From Actinomycetaceae bacterium (GTDB taxonomy: Bacteria; Actinomycetota; Actinomycetes; Actinomycetales; Actinomycetaceae), in the NCBI GenBank assembly GCA_030532405.1, contig JAUNLF010000003.1:62001-126000 (forward strand): a DNA stretch of 64,000 nt. Reading direction: 5' to 3'. The notes beneath the pieces are model-generated. The model saw only the letters and a program-made list of their open reading frames with translations, ran no database searches and was not told the origin of the DNA. Position 1 is the stretch's first letter. Each line of letters opens with the position of its first letter. Positions 20,219 to 29,293 of this stretch are shown here, piece after piece. The position numbers and the translations under genes were made by a program.

Positions 20219-20473
20219 GTGTCGGTTGCACAGCAGCTAGTTGACGGGCTCGGAGGCATCGAAAATATTGACGATCTAGAGCCCTGCATCGTCCGCATCA
20301 GGGCGATAGTTAACGACCCGGTTGCTGTGGATATTGCTGCCATCCGCGCAACGAACCCGCTGGGAGTAGTTTCTTCAGGGAAGTTTGTACAAATAATCGT
20401 TGGACCTAAGTCCGATGAGCTGGTTGATGAAATGCAAGAAATCATCCGCAATGCTCACGTGCCGAGTCAGTGA
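20219..20473 (+). CDS. Single-domain PTS EIIB (glucose family), variant active-site motif
   Basis: An 84-aa stand-alone EIIB domain of the glucose/N-acetylglucosamine PTS family (LGGIENIDDLEPC, GKFVQIIVGPKSDEL). The phosphorylatable Cys23 is present, but the usual CITRLR loop reads CIVRIR, with the Thr replaced by Val. I choose GTG 20219 because AGGGAGGAAA lies at 20204-20213; extending to 20132 would translate the 5' region. malQ follows 100 nt downstream in the same direction. There is no EIIC in the window, so it must serve a permease elsewhere or have a regulatory role. Confidence 0.82.
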   Translation: MSVAQQLVDGLGGIENIDDLEPCIVRIRAIVNDPVAVDIAAIRATNPLGVVSSGKFVQIIVGPKSDELVDEMQEIIRNAHVPSQ

Positions 20474-20573
20474 TATTCACCCCGTTTCATCCCATTCTCC
20501 TGTTTAGAATCGGGACGGTCACAACTTTTGGTTAAGATCGTCCCGAACGCTTGTATCGCAGTAAGAGATTCCA

Positions 20574-22727
20574 ATGACGCAACACTTCGCTCCAGAGAAC
20601 TTCAACCGCCTTCAGCAACTGGCTCAGTTAAGCGGTGTTTCAACAACTTTTTGGGATTGGCACGGTAACCTGCGCGAGGTTTCTGCGCAGACGCTGATAA
20701 GTACCCTGCAAGCCCTCGGCGTGGATTTGTCGGATGCGCCGGGCGCTGAAGAACTTGATGCGCGTATTCGCGGTGTTGAGGACGACAAGTGGATGTCCGT
20801 TTTGCCCGCGACGACGATTCAGCGTGAGGGGGACTGGACCGAACTGCACGTTCACGTTCCCGACGGCGAATCCGTAACCGTTACCGCGATTTTTGAGGAC
20901 GGTTCGGAGCACAACCTTACGCAAATCGATAACTGGGATCCGGCGCGCAATGTGGATGGGAATTTGCGAGGGCGTGCTGCGTTCGCTTTGGAGCAGTGGT
21001 TCCCGCTTGGTTACCATCACTTGGTCGCCAGGCTGGGTAATGGTGAGGTTGTGAAGGCTCACTACATTGTGGTGCCGCAGGCGTTGGATGTGGATTCGAA
21101 GTTGCCGGGCCAGAAGTGGGGTGTTGCCAGCCAGTTGTACTCGGTGCGTTCCAAGGACTGCTGGGGCATGGGGGACACGGAAGTTCTGGCGAGTTTGAAC
21201 CGTACTTTCGGCCAGATTGGCGCGGATTTCCACCAGATTAACCCGTTGCATGCGGCGGCGCCGACAGTGCCGGTGGAGCCTTCCCCGTACTTGCCGGTGA
21301 CTCGCCAGTTCATTTCACCGATTTATATTTACCCCGAGTCAATCCCGGAGTACGACGCCCTCACGCAGATCACGAAAACCCACGTGGCGGAGTTGAATAA
21401 GGCGGCGCGTGTCGAGGATTCTGACGACATGGGCCTCGTGGACCGCGATAAGACGTGGGAAGCGAAGATCGAAGCGCTTTGGGAGATCTTCCGAATCGGT
21501 CGCAGTGCGCAGCGCGATGCGGAACTTGACGCGTTCATTGAAGAGGGCGGCGAGGCTTTGCGTAAGTTCGCGATCTGGTCTGCGCTGGTCGAACAGTTTG
21601 GTCTGATGCTACCCGTGCAGTATGCCGATTCCAGTTCGGAGGAAGTTGCGCGGTTTGCTGATGAGAACGATAAGCGCGTGCGCTTCCACATGTGGATGCA
21701 GTGGGTTGTTGCCGGCCAGCTTGATGATGCTCAGACGGCCGCGCACGAGGCTGGCATGGATATTGGCATCATGTCTGACCTGGCCGTGGGGGTTCACCCG
21801 CACGGGTCGGAGACGTGGACATCGCCGGAAATGTTTGCGCCCAACACGACGGTGGGTGCGCCGCCGGACATGTACTCCCAGCTTGGCCAAGACTGGTCAC
21901 AGCCGCCGTGGAACCCGCGCGCGCTCGCAGAAGTTGGCTACATGCCGCTGCGCCGCATGATTCGCGCGGCCGCCCGGTTCTCTGGCGCGATCCGCATCGA
22001 CCACATTCTTGGACTGTTCCGCCTGTGGTGGATTCCGGCTGGCAAGACCGCGAACTTCGGCACTTACGTGAACTACGATCACGAAGCGATGGTCGGCATT
22101 CTGCTGCTAGAAGCCAAGCGAAACGGTTCAATCGTTATCGGTGAAGACCTCGGCACCGTTGAGCCGTGGGTGCGCGGCTACCTGAACGACCGCGGTGTGC
22201 TCGGCACGTCGATCCTGTGGTTCGAACGCGAACAAGACGGGTCGCCGCTGCGTCCAGAGCACTACCGCAGGGACGTCCTCGCCGCCGTAAACACGCATGA
22301 CTTGCCGCCGACGGCCGGCTACCTTGACGGAATCCAAACGACGATCCGAAACGAACTCGGCCTCCTCGTAGAACCTATCGAGGTCGTGCGTGAATCTGAC
22401 CGCCAAGAGCTCGAAGCTTTCACCGCGCGAATGATCGAGTACGGCCTGCTGGACCCCGAGCACAGGTACGAGGAGCAGCCGCTAATCGACGCGCTCTACC
22501 GCTACATTGCGCAGGCGCCCTCAAGGCTACTTTCCGTATCACTGGTGGATATTGTGCGCGAACGCCGCCCGCAAAACTTCCCCGGAACGCACGCGCAGTA
22601 CCCGAACTGGAAGATTCCACTAGGGGACGAGGACGGCCGCGAAGTCACGCTGGATCGGCTCACACCCGAATCGATGGCGCGCTTCGCGAACGTTATGAAT
22701 GAGGTCGTTACTACTCCGGGGATCTGA
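20574..22727 (+). CDS. malQ: 4-alpha-glucanotransferase (amylomaltase)
   Basis: A 717-aa GH77 enzyme that transfers alpha-1,4-glucan segments between maltodextrins. The catalytic residues are nucleophile Asp476 (IRIDHILGLFRLWW), acid/base Glu524 (VIGEDLGTV) and Asp576 (NTHDLPP). The N-terminal extension of about 150 residues with beta-sandwich character is usual for actinobacterial MalQ. It follows the variant EIIB gene and overlaps the 3' end of the convergent EIIA gene by 17 nt. Together with the GH13 enzyme at 5.4-6.9 kb it suggests maltodextrin or glycogen use. Confidence 0.95.
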   Translation: MTQHFAPENFNRLQQLAQLSGVSTTFWDWHGNLREVSAQTLISTLQALGVDLSDAPGAEELDARIRGVEDDKWMSVLPATTIQREGDWTELHVHVPDGESVTVTAIFEDGSEHNLTQIDNWDPARNVDGNLRGRAAFALEQWFPLGYHHLVARLGNGEVVKAHYIVVPQALDVDSKLPGQKWGVASQLYSVRSKDCWGMGDTEVLASLNRTFGQIGADFHQINPLHAAAPTVPVEPSPYLPVTRQFISPIYIYPESIPEYDALTQITKTHVAELNKAARVEDSDDMGLVDRDKTWEAKIEALWEIFRIGRSAQRDAELDAFIEEGGEALRKFAIWSALVEQFGLMLPVQYADSSSEEVARFADENDKRVRFHMWMQWVVAGQLDDAQTAAHEAGMDIGIMSDLAVGVHPHGSETWTSPEMFAPNTTVGAPPDMYSQLGQDWSQPPWNPRALAEVGYMPLRRMIRAAARFSGAIRIDHILGLFRLWWIPAGKTANFGTYVNYDHEAMVGILLLEAKRNGSIVIGEDLGTVEPWVRGYLNDRGVLGTSILWFEREQDGSPLRPEHYRRDVLAAVNTHDLPPTAGYLDGIQTTIRNELGLLVEPIEVVRESDRQELEAFTARMIEYGLLDPEHRYEEQPLIDALYRYIAQAPSRLLSVSLVDIVRERRPQNFPGTHAQYPNWKIPLGDEDGREVTLDRLTPESMARFANVMNEVVTTPGI

Positions 22728-23175
22728 CGGTGTAAAGCCTGTCGGTGCTGGAAATCTCGTTGCCCGGCGAGGAGTGGTGAACTATCAGCTCCGGTGGGAG
22801 GTCACACGCGATGACCGACACGGAGGTTGCTAGTCCGCGCTCCTTAGCGACCGCGGAATCCCATCGGACGACGACATCGCCGGCCTTTACCGTGTCGCCC
22901 TCAGACTTTAAAACTTCGAATCCTTCACCCTTCAGATTGATCGTGTCGATTCCAAGGTGAACGAGGATTCCAACGCCGCTGGGGCCGAACACGATAAACG
23001 CGTGCGGGTGGACTTTTAATAGTTTGCCGTCGACGGGTGCCATGACGTTGTGCCAGCGTTCTTCGACGGGTGCGACGGCAATGCCCGCGCCGACGATTCC
23101 TTGCGCTAGAACGGGATCATCGACGTCTTTGAGGGCGAGCGTGGTTCCGCTTAGCGGGGAGTGGACATCGAGCAT
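22711..23175 (-). CDS. PTS glucose-family EIIA (Crr-like)
   Basis: A 154-aa single-domain EIIA of the glucose family, which accepts phosphate from HPr and passes it to EIIB. The phosphorylated histidine is His73 in GILVHLGIDT, with partner His58 in VHPHAFIV. The N-terminal SPLSGTTLALKDVDDPVFA-like segment is typical (here DDPVLAQ). Its ATG lies 2 nt after the stop of the canonical EIIB, so the pair is translationally coupled. No EIIC is adjacent. Confidence 0.92.
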   Translation of the reverse strand: MLDVHSPLSGTTLALKDVDDPVLAQGIVGAGIAVAPVEERWHNVMAPVDGKLLKVHPHAFIVFGPSGVGILVHLGIDTINLKGEGFEVLKSEGDTVKAGDVVVRWDSAVAKERGLATSVSVIACDLPPELIVHHSSPGNEISSTDRLYTVRSPE

Positions 23176-23177
23176 TC

Positions 23178-23423
23178 TTACAGCTGTCCGATTTCGTCGG
23201 CAAGATCGTCTGCTTCGGGGCCTACTACGACCTGGATGGCCTGGCCCACTTTGACTACACCGAACGCGCCGGCGTCTTTCAGCGCATCGTCGTCAACCTG
23301 TTCGGTGTCGCGCACCTGCACGCGAAGGCGCGTAATGCAAGCCTCTAGAAACTCAATATTTTCTTTGCCACCAAGACCAGAAACAATCCCAGAAGCCTTG
23401 GTCGCGTTTTCTTCGCTCATCAT
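23178..23423 (-). CDS. Single-domain PTS EIIB (glucose family), canonical
   Basis: An 81-aa EIIB with the normal phosphorylation loop CITRLR (Cys29), following LGGKENIEFLEA and ending in QAIQVVVGPEADDLADEI. It starts MMSEE or one codon later and is followed after 2 nt by EIIA. It is related to the variant EIIB at 20219, and the two flank malQ with EIIA. The cognate EIIC must be elsewhere on the chromosome. Confidence 0.9.
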   Translation of the reverse strand: MMSEENATKASGIVSGLGGKENIEFLEACITRLRVQVRDTEQVDDDALKDAGAFGVVKVGQAIQVVVGPEADDLADEIGQL

Positions 23424-23474
23424 TGACTCCTACGCGATCGGGGAAGTTTAGCTACACATTGAGGATACTACTGC

Positions 23475-23509
23475 GCGGCGGCCCCTACCTCAGGAACAGG
23501 GGCCGCCGC
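23475..23509 (-). terminator. GC-rich hairpin after pepN
   Basis: GCGGCGGCCCCT pairs perfectly with AGGGGCCGCCGC (12 bp, 11-nt loop) between the pepN stop and the EIIB gene. No T tract follows, so it may terminate weakly or only shape mRNA ends. Confidence 0.55.
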
Positions 23510-23537
23510 GAATAGTTACAAGCGGATTGTGGTGCCG

Positions 23538-26087
23538 CTACAGTGCTTGGATGCGAGTGGCGCGCTCAGCTTCGGCGACGAACTCGGAGACTAGTCGGAC
23601 GAGCCCGGCGGGGGCGTCCTCATTGTCCTTTAGCCACTTGTTGCCAGTTGCTACAACGTCCACGCTGTTTAGGCGGCCAACGATCTTGCTGGGGAAGCCC
23701 AGTGCGACGATGGCTTGCGCCGTGTGGGAGGTGTTGTCTTCCCAAATGCGGAGCAGTGACCCGAAGTAGATCTGTACGTGCGAGGCGTACAGGTCCGGGT
23801 TGGAAACGTCGCCGCGCCAGTAGCCGCGTCCGATGGCAATGCGCGTGTCGTTGGCGAGGCTGGGGTCGGAGATGACCTTCGCGAACGCCTCGTCCTTAAC
23901 GTCCTGTTTGGGTCGGGTGGCGCGTGCTTCTTCGGCCTTTTGGCGTCCGGTCATCGTGGTGTCGGACTTTAGCATCTCGTCGATTTGTTCTTCGCCGGCC
24001 AGGCCGCCAGCGACGGATGCCATCAGGAGTTCCCACTTCAGTTCGACGTCAACGTCGAGGCCCATGAGCGTGTCTTCACCGGTCCGCAGGCGGTCGATCG
24101 CCTCGACTTGTTCCGGCGTGTATGCGCGCCTGGCTGCAGCCAGCGTCAATACGCGCTGCTGGTCTGTGCCGGCGCTCATTGCGCGTGCAAGGATCAGCAG
24201 GCGGTGCCCAACCAGGTCCAAAACTGCAACGCGGTCTTCATTTGGCACGTATTCGGTGACAGCCTTATCAAGCTGACGCAGCCAAAGCTGGAGTACCGTA
24301 ATGTCCTGCTCAACCGGCGCGGCCGCCAGTACCAGGTCGATGAACGCGCGCGCCGGCATTTGCGCATCGCGAACCATGTCCCACGCGGAGGCGATGATAA
24401 TCGACCTCGTTAACGATTCTTCAAACTTGGCAATGTTATTGATCGCGAACTGCAAAGACTGCTCGTCCATGCGGATCTTCGCGTACGCCAGATCACCGTC
24501 GTTTACCAAAATAAGTTCGGGCCGTTTAATGCCGGCCGCGGATTCAACAACAGTGCGTTGACCATCGACGTCGAGTTCTTCGTGGAATACGCGCTCAATT
24601 TTTCCATCTACGAGGTCGTAGCCGGCAACTGCCAAACGGTGTGGGCGAAGCGAAGAACCGGGGGTGAAGGCCTCTTGGATGACGGCAAGCTCAGTTAAAG
24701 TCCCGTCCTCGGACACGACAATTTCGGGGCGTAGCAAGGTGACGCCGGCTTCTTCGAGCCACACCTTGGACCACGCGTCCAGGTCGCGTCCCGAGGCGGC
24801 CTCGAGTTCGCGCATGAGGTCGGGCAAGGTGGTGTTCATCCACGCGTGCTTCTTGAAGTATTCGCCGACGCCGGCAAAGAAGTTGTCGCGACCCACGTAG
24901 GACACGAGCTGGCGGAGCACCGCCGCGCCCTTCGCGTAGGTGATGCCGTCGAAGTTGACCTCGACGTCCTCCAGGTCGCGGATCGGAGCGACGATCGGGT
25001 GGGTGGTTGGCATCTGGTCTTGACGCATGCCCCAGTCTTTGCGAGCCATGAAGCCCGTCCAGGCGCTCTTCCACTCTTCGGTGCCCTCGGCGAGGCACAG
25101 GTGCGACATGAACTCGGCAAACGACTCGTTCAGCCACAGGTCGTTCCACCAGCGCATGGTCACAAGGTCGCCAAACCACATGTGCGCGAGTTCGTGCAGG
25201 ATCGTGTTCGCAAGGCCTTCAAGCTCCGCGGAGGTCGGCTTGGTGCGGAAAATGTACTGGTCGCGGAACGTGATACACCCGGCGTTTTCCATTGCGCCCG
25301 CATTGTATTCGGGCACGAAAATCTGGTCGTACTTGCGGAACGGGTAGGGGCGGCCGTATTCCTTTTCAAAGAATTTAAAGCCCGCCCGAGTCACGTCCAT
25401 AACCCAGTCGGCATCCAGGTATTGTTCCAAAGACTGGCGGCAGTACACGCCTAGCGGAATTTCACGACCGTCGGAGGACGTTAGTGAGCCGGTCTTTCCA
25501 ACGTACGGGCCAGCGACGATTGCGGTGATGTAAGAGGAGATCTGCTCGGTTGCAGTAAAGTCCCAACGCTTAAGGCCGTCAACATCGGTGGGGACGGGCG
25601 TGGGAGAGTTCGAGAACACCGTCCAGTCCGCCGGCGTGATCACGTGGAACGTGAACTGCGCCTTCATGTCGGGCTGCTCGAACACGGCAAACACGCGGCG
25701 AGAGTCAGGAACTTCGAACTGGGAATACGTGTAAGACTTGCCGTCCGCCGGGTCGGTGAAACGGTGCAGGCCCTCACCGGTGTGCATGTAACGGCACTTA
25801 GCGATGACGGTAACGCGGTTGCGTTCCTTCAGGCCGTCCAAGTGCACGCGGGAGTCGTAGAAAGCGGAAACATCACGCGCCTCACCGTTTACCTCGATTG
25901 AGTAAACCTCATCGGCGATCAGATCCAAAAAGGTTGAAGCACCGTCGTGAGCATCAAAGTCAATCGTCGACTTAGAGGTAAAGGTTTCGTCATTCTCAGC
26001 TAGGTTAAGCTCCACGTCGTAGTGGTAGACGGTTGCGATGGAAGCTCTTTCCTCAGCTTCTTTGCGCGTCAGGTTCTGCCCCGGCAT
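23538..26087 (-). CDS. pepN: Aminopeptidase N (M1 family)
   Basis: An 849-aa zinc aminopeptidase that removes N-terminal residues from peptides in the cytoplasm (no signal peptide). GAMEN is at 264-268, the zinc motif is HELAH at 298-302 with the third ligand Glu321 in NESFAE, and the C-terminal ERAP1-like helical domain is complete. Its length and domain order match actinobacterial PepN. It follows the M13 peptidase gene on the same strand, with a hairpin in between, so each probably has its own promoter. Confidence 0.95.
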   Translation of the reverse strand: MPGQNLTRKEAEERASIATVYHYDVELNLAENDETFTSKSTIDFDAHDGASTFLDLIADEVYSIEVNGEARDVSAFYDSRVHLDGLKERNRVTVIAKCRYMHTGEGLHRFTDPADGKSYTYSQFEVPDSRRVFAVFEQPDMKAQFTFHVITPADWTVFSNSPTPVPTDVDGLKRWDFTATEQISSYITAIVAGPYVGKTGSLTSSDGREIPLGVYCRQSLEQYLDADWVMDVTRAGFKFFEKEYGRPYPFRKYDQIFVPEYNAGAMENAGCITFRDQYIFRTKPTSAELEGLANTILHELAHMWFGDLVTMRWWNDLWLNESFAEFMSHLCLAEGTEEWKSAWTGFMARKDWGMRQDQMPTTHPIVAPIRDLEDVEVNFDGITYAKGAAVLRQLVSYVGRDNFFAGVGEYFKKHAWMNTTLPDLMRELEAASGRDLDAWSKVWLEEAGVTLLRPEIVVSEDGTLTELAVIQEAFTPGSSLRPHRLAVAGYDLVDGKIERVFHEELDVDGQRTVVESAAGIKRPELILVNDGDLAYAKIRMDEQSLQFAINNIAKFEESLTRSIIIASAWDMVRDAQMPARAFIDLVLAAAPVEQDITVLQLWLRQLDKAVTEYVPNEDRVAVLDLVGHRLLILARAMSAGTDQQRVLTLAAARRAYTPEQVEAIDRLRTGEDTLMGLDVDVELKWELLMASVAGGLAGEEQIDEMLKSDTTMTGRQKAEEARATRPKQDVKDEAFAKVISDPSLANDTRIAIGRGYWRGDVSNPDLYASHVQIYFGSLLRIWEDNTSHTAQAIVALGFPSKIVGRLNSVDVVATGNKWLKDNEDAPAGLVRLVSEFVAEAERATRIQAL

Positions 26088-26178
26088 GTCATCTCCTATT
26101 AAGAAACCCCGCGGATGTAGAAAACTATGTGTTGAACGGGATCACACAAGTGTTATAAGTCTTGCACGTTTTATACAG

Positions 26179-26222
26179 TTTGACCCTTTCAACGAGCAAA
26201 AACGCTCGCTGAAAGGGTCAAA
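26179..26222 (-). terminator. Hairpin between the M13 peptidase gene and pepN
   Basis: TTTGACCCTTTC (26179-26190) pairs perfectly with GAAAGGGTCAAA (26211-26222), with an inner CGAGC/GCTCG stem. It lies just downstream of the M13 peptidase stop on the minus strand, and AT-rich sequence follows in both directions. Confidence 0.65.
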
Positions 26223-26280
26223 TTTCACACAAGTTCCGTGATAAATAGGTCCGAAAGCCCTAATTACCCGCGGGCTTTGG

Positions 26281-28284
26281 CTACCAAATTACGACTCGTT
26301 TGTCTTCATCTAGCCACATTCCGTCCCCGGGCTTAGTGCCAAACGTTTCGTGGAATGCGTCCATGTTTCGAAGCACGCCGTTGCAACGGAATTCCGTGGG
26401 GGAGTGCGGGTCGATTGCCAGCAGGCGGATCGCGTACTCGTCGCGCGACTTCTGACGCCAGATGCGAGCCCACGAGTAGAAGAACTGTTGCGCTCCGCTC
26501 AGCCCGTCCTTCTCGTCCTCAAGCGGTGACGCGATGCCCTTTTGTTCCAAAGCGATCTTGTACGCCTTCCACGCGATTCCAAGGCCGCCGAGGTCGCCAA
26601 TGTTCTCACCAATCGTCAGCTTGCCGTTGACCTTGTAGGAGTCATCGAGCTGCTCTGGGGAGAACTCGTCGTACTGGCCGATCAGGCTTGCGGTGCGCTG
26701 TTCAAACGCCTCGCGGTCTTCTTCGGTCCACCAGTTATTTAGGCGGCCCGTCCCGTCGTATAACGAACCCTGGTCGTCAAAGCCGTGTCCGATTTCGTGG
26801 CCGATAACAGCGCCGATAGCACCGTAGTTAACGGCGTCGGACTCCTCGGGGTTAAAGAACGGGCTTTGCAAAATAGCTGCCGGGAACACGATTTCGTTCA
26901 TCGTCGGGTGGTAGTAAGCGTTGACCGTTTGCGGGGTCATGTGCCACTCGTTTTGATCCACCGGGCCCGAAAGCTTGTCCGCTTCGCGAGCCGTGTGGAA
27001 GCGCGCGGACGCCCTCACGGATTCAACAAGGTCGGATCCAACTTCCAGCTTCGAGTAGTCCTTCCACTCGTCCGGATACCCTACCTTCGGGGTGAACTGG
27101 GAGAGCTTTTCCAAGGCGCGCTCGCGGGTTTCTTCACTCATCCAGTCAAGGTCGGAGATGGAGCGGCGGTAGGCCTCGATCAGGTTTGCAACCAGGTCGG
27201 TCATTTGCTGCTTGTATTCGGGCGGGAAGTAGCGCTTAACGTACAGTTTGCCAAGCGCCTCACCCATGGTGCCTTCCAGGAACGAGATGCCGCGCTTCCA
27301 GCGTGCGCGCTGCTCGGTGACGCCGCTGAAGATGCGAGCGAACGCGAAGTTGTTGTCGACCAGTTCCTTGGTGAGGAACGGGCTACGCGCCGCAATGACG
27401 TGCGCGTAGGCCCACTTCTTTAGCGTTTCCAGGTCGGTGTCATTCCACAGGGAAGGCACTGCTTCAAGGAACGAAGGCTGGCGCACGTTTACGTCCGTGT
27501 CCTCACGGTTCGGGAAACCGGCGGCCCCCCACCAGTCGGCCCACGGGAAGCCCTCGTACTTTTCAACGAGTTCTTTCAAAGTGGTGGGGTTGTTGCTCTT
27601 CACCGAGTCGCGCGTTGCCACGTTGTCCCAGTGCTTGGAAGCGATTGTGGTTTCATATGCGAGGACGTCTTCGCCAAACGTTTCGCCAACCTTGTCGGCC
27701 CAGTTGCTGAACTGTTCATCCTTGGCCAGGATCTGGCGGGCACCGTTTAGGTAGTCCACGTAGGCGGTGCGCATGTCGGCGTACTTGTCGTCGCGGTAGT
27801 ACGCTTCGTCAGGTAGTTCGAGGCCGCCCTGGTACGTCATGGCGGTGTACTGCTCGGGCGCGTTCATGTCCGCGTCAACGAACAGTTCAACGAGGCCGCT
27901 CACGCCGGTTGCCTGCAGGTCGCCGATCGCAACCGCGAGCTCGTCGTGTGTGGTGGCGGCGTCGATCAGTTGAAAGTCGGGCAGGAGCGGGGCGAATCCG
28001 CGCTGCTCAGCTCCGTCCTCGTCAATGAATTGTGCGTAAAGGCGTGCTAGTTTGCGTTCCTCTTCGCTTTCACTTTCCGGGTTTAGATCGTCGACGATCG
28101 CGCGAACGTTCTTTTCAGCTTCATCACGCAGATTCAAAAAGGCACCGTCGGCGGGGCGGTCGCCGGGGATCTTGTGGTCGCGTAGCCACGTGCCGTTCGC
28201 GTGACGGTAGAAATCGTCGGTCGCTTTAATGGACTGATCCATCACTTCGGGGTCAGTCACAGAGGTTTTAAATGAATTATCCAT
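26281..28284 (-). CDS. M13 family metallopeptidase (PepO-like)
   Basis: A 667-aa neprilysin-family zinc endopeptidase without signal peptide, so cytoplasmic. The zinc motif is HEIGH (His496, Glu497, His500) in VIGHEIGHGFDD, with ENIGDLGG supplying the third ligand, NAYYHPTMNEIVFPAA in the substrate cleft, and a C-terminal end rich in W as in the family (GDGMWLDEDKRVVIW). It would degrade oligopeptides, upstream of PepN in function and position. No Shine-Dalgarno is clear; TAGAGT ends 6 nt before the ATG, favouring a leaderless start. Confidence 0.93.
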   Translation of the reverse strand: MDNSFKTSVTDPEVMDQSIKATDDFYRHANGTWLRDHKIPGDRPADGAFLNLRDEAEKNVRAIVDDLNPESESEEERKLARLYAQFIDEDGAEQRGFAPLLPDFQLIDAATTHDELAVAIGDLQATGVSGLVELFVDADMNAPEQYTAMTYQGGLELPDEAYYRDDKYADMRTAYVDYLNGARQILAKDEQFSNWADKVGETFGEDVLAYETTIASKHWDNVATRDSVKSNNPTTLKELVEKYEGFPWADWWGAAGFPNREDTDVNVRQPSFLEAVPSLWNDTDLETLKKWAYAHVIAARSPFLTKELVDNNFAFARIFSGVTEQRARWKRGISFLEGTMGEALGKLYVKRYFPPEYKQQMTDLVANLIEAYRRSISDLDWMSEETRERALEKLSQFTPKVGYPDEWKDYSKLEVGSDLVESVRASARFHTAREADKLSGPVDQNEWHMTPQTVNAYYHPTMNEIVFPAAILQSPFFNPEESDAVNYGAIGAVIGHEIGHGFDDQGSLYDGTGRLNNWWTEEDREAFEQRTASLIGQYDEFSPEQLDDSYKVNGKLTIGENIGDLGGLGIAWKAYKIALEQKGIASPLEDEKDGLSGAQQFFYSWARIWRQKSRDEYAIRLLAIDPHSPTEFRCNGVLRNMDAFHETFGTKPGDGMWLDEDKRVVIW

Positions 28285-28290
28285 GCCCCA

Positions 28291-28296
28291 ACTCTA
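28291..28296 (-). promoter_or_regulatory. -10 box for leaderless M13 peptidase mRNA
   Basis: TAGAGT on the minus strand, then TGGGGC, then the ATG at 28284. Confidence 0.45.
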
Positions 28297-28412
28297 ACGA
28301 AACTAGGGAACAGATGAATTATTAAGTTGTGTCCATTGATGTTCGAGGGCGCCTCCACGCACCGGTGAGGTCGCTAAAATTGGGGCGTATTGAATCTATT
28401 TAGGGGGATGTT

Positions 28413-29165
28413 TTGACTGGAAAACTCGCGATTGTTACGGGTGCGTCAACGGGGATTGGCCGCGCGACGGCGGTGAACCTTTCACAGCAGGGTTGGGGCG
28501 TGATAGCGGTGGCGCGTCGCGAGGAACGCCTCGCCGGGCTGGCTGACCAGATCGGCTGCCACACTTTCGCCGGCGACCTCACTAAAGAAGACGACGTGCA
28601 ACGCCTTGTTGAATACGCGGCGACGATCGGGCATGTGGACGCGCTGGTGAATAATGCCGGGGGCGCTCGCGGGGTTGATTCTGTTGCGGATGCCGACACG
28701 GATCGTTGGCAGGAAATGTATGACATCAACGTGATGACGGCGTTGCGGATGACGAGGGCGTTTTTGCCGCAAATGCGGCAAAAAGGTGGCACGGTGGTGT
28801 TCCTGACTTCAACGGCGGCTCACGATACTTACCCCGGTGGTGCCGGTTATGTTGCTGCGAAGCACGCGGAGCGCATGATCCCGCTGACGCTACGCCAAGA
28901 GCTGGTCGGCGAGCCGGTTCGAATCATTGAGATCGCGCCGGGCATGGTTCAAACCGAAGAGTTTTCGCTGAATAGGCTCGGCGACAAGGAAGCCGCGGAC
29001 GCCGTGTATGCGGGTGTGGACAAGCCGCTGGTTGCCGAGGACATTGCGGAAGCCATCGCGTGGACCATGAACCTGCCAGAGCACGTCAATGTGGACTCCA
29101 TGATCATTCGTCCCGTTGAGCAGGGGACCAATACGCTTACCCGCCGCATGGGTAGCAAAGCATAG
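28413..29165 (+). CDS. SDR-family NAD(P)-dependent oxidoreductase
   Basis: A 250-aa classical short-chain dehydrogenase. The cofactor motif is TGASTGIG (near 9-16), NNAG follows at about 85, and the active site has YVAAK with the preceding STAA serine. The basic VARREER after beta-2 suggests NADP(H). It resembles YdfG-type 3-hydroxy acid/serine dehydrogenases, but the substrate is uncertain. The TTG start at 28413 is supported by AGGGGGAT at the right distance. A strong terminator follows. Confidence 0.9.
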   Translation: MTGKLAIVTGASTGIGRATAVNLSQQGWGVIAVARREERLAGLADQIGCHTFAGDLTKEDDVQRLVEYAATIGHVDALVNNAGGARGVDSVADADTDRWQEMYDINVMTALRMTRAFLPQMRQKGGTVVFLTSTAAHDTYPGGAGYVAAKHAERMIPLTLRQELVGEPVRIIEIAPGMVQTEEFSLNRLGDKEAADAVYAGVDKPLVAEDIAEAIAWTMNLPEHVNVDSMIIRPVEQGTNTLTRRMGSKA

Positions 29166-29212
29166 CAGCGTACGTTGTTCGCGGAGCCGCGCGAGAGCGG
29201 TGAAGACACGAC

Positions 29213-29252
29213 GAAGGGCCGGCGGTTTGAATCAGCCGGCCCTTCGGGGTTT
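29213..29252 (+). terminator. Terminator after the SDR gene
   Basis: A perfect 11-bp stem GAAGGGCCGGC (29213-29223) with GCCGGCCCTTC (29235-29245), followed by GGGGTTT. Confidence 0.8.
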
Positions 29253-29293
29253 GCTATGTTTTCAAGGCTCGCTATCTTGCGGTCTTGCCAAGT

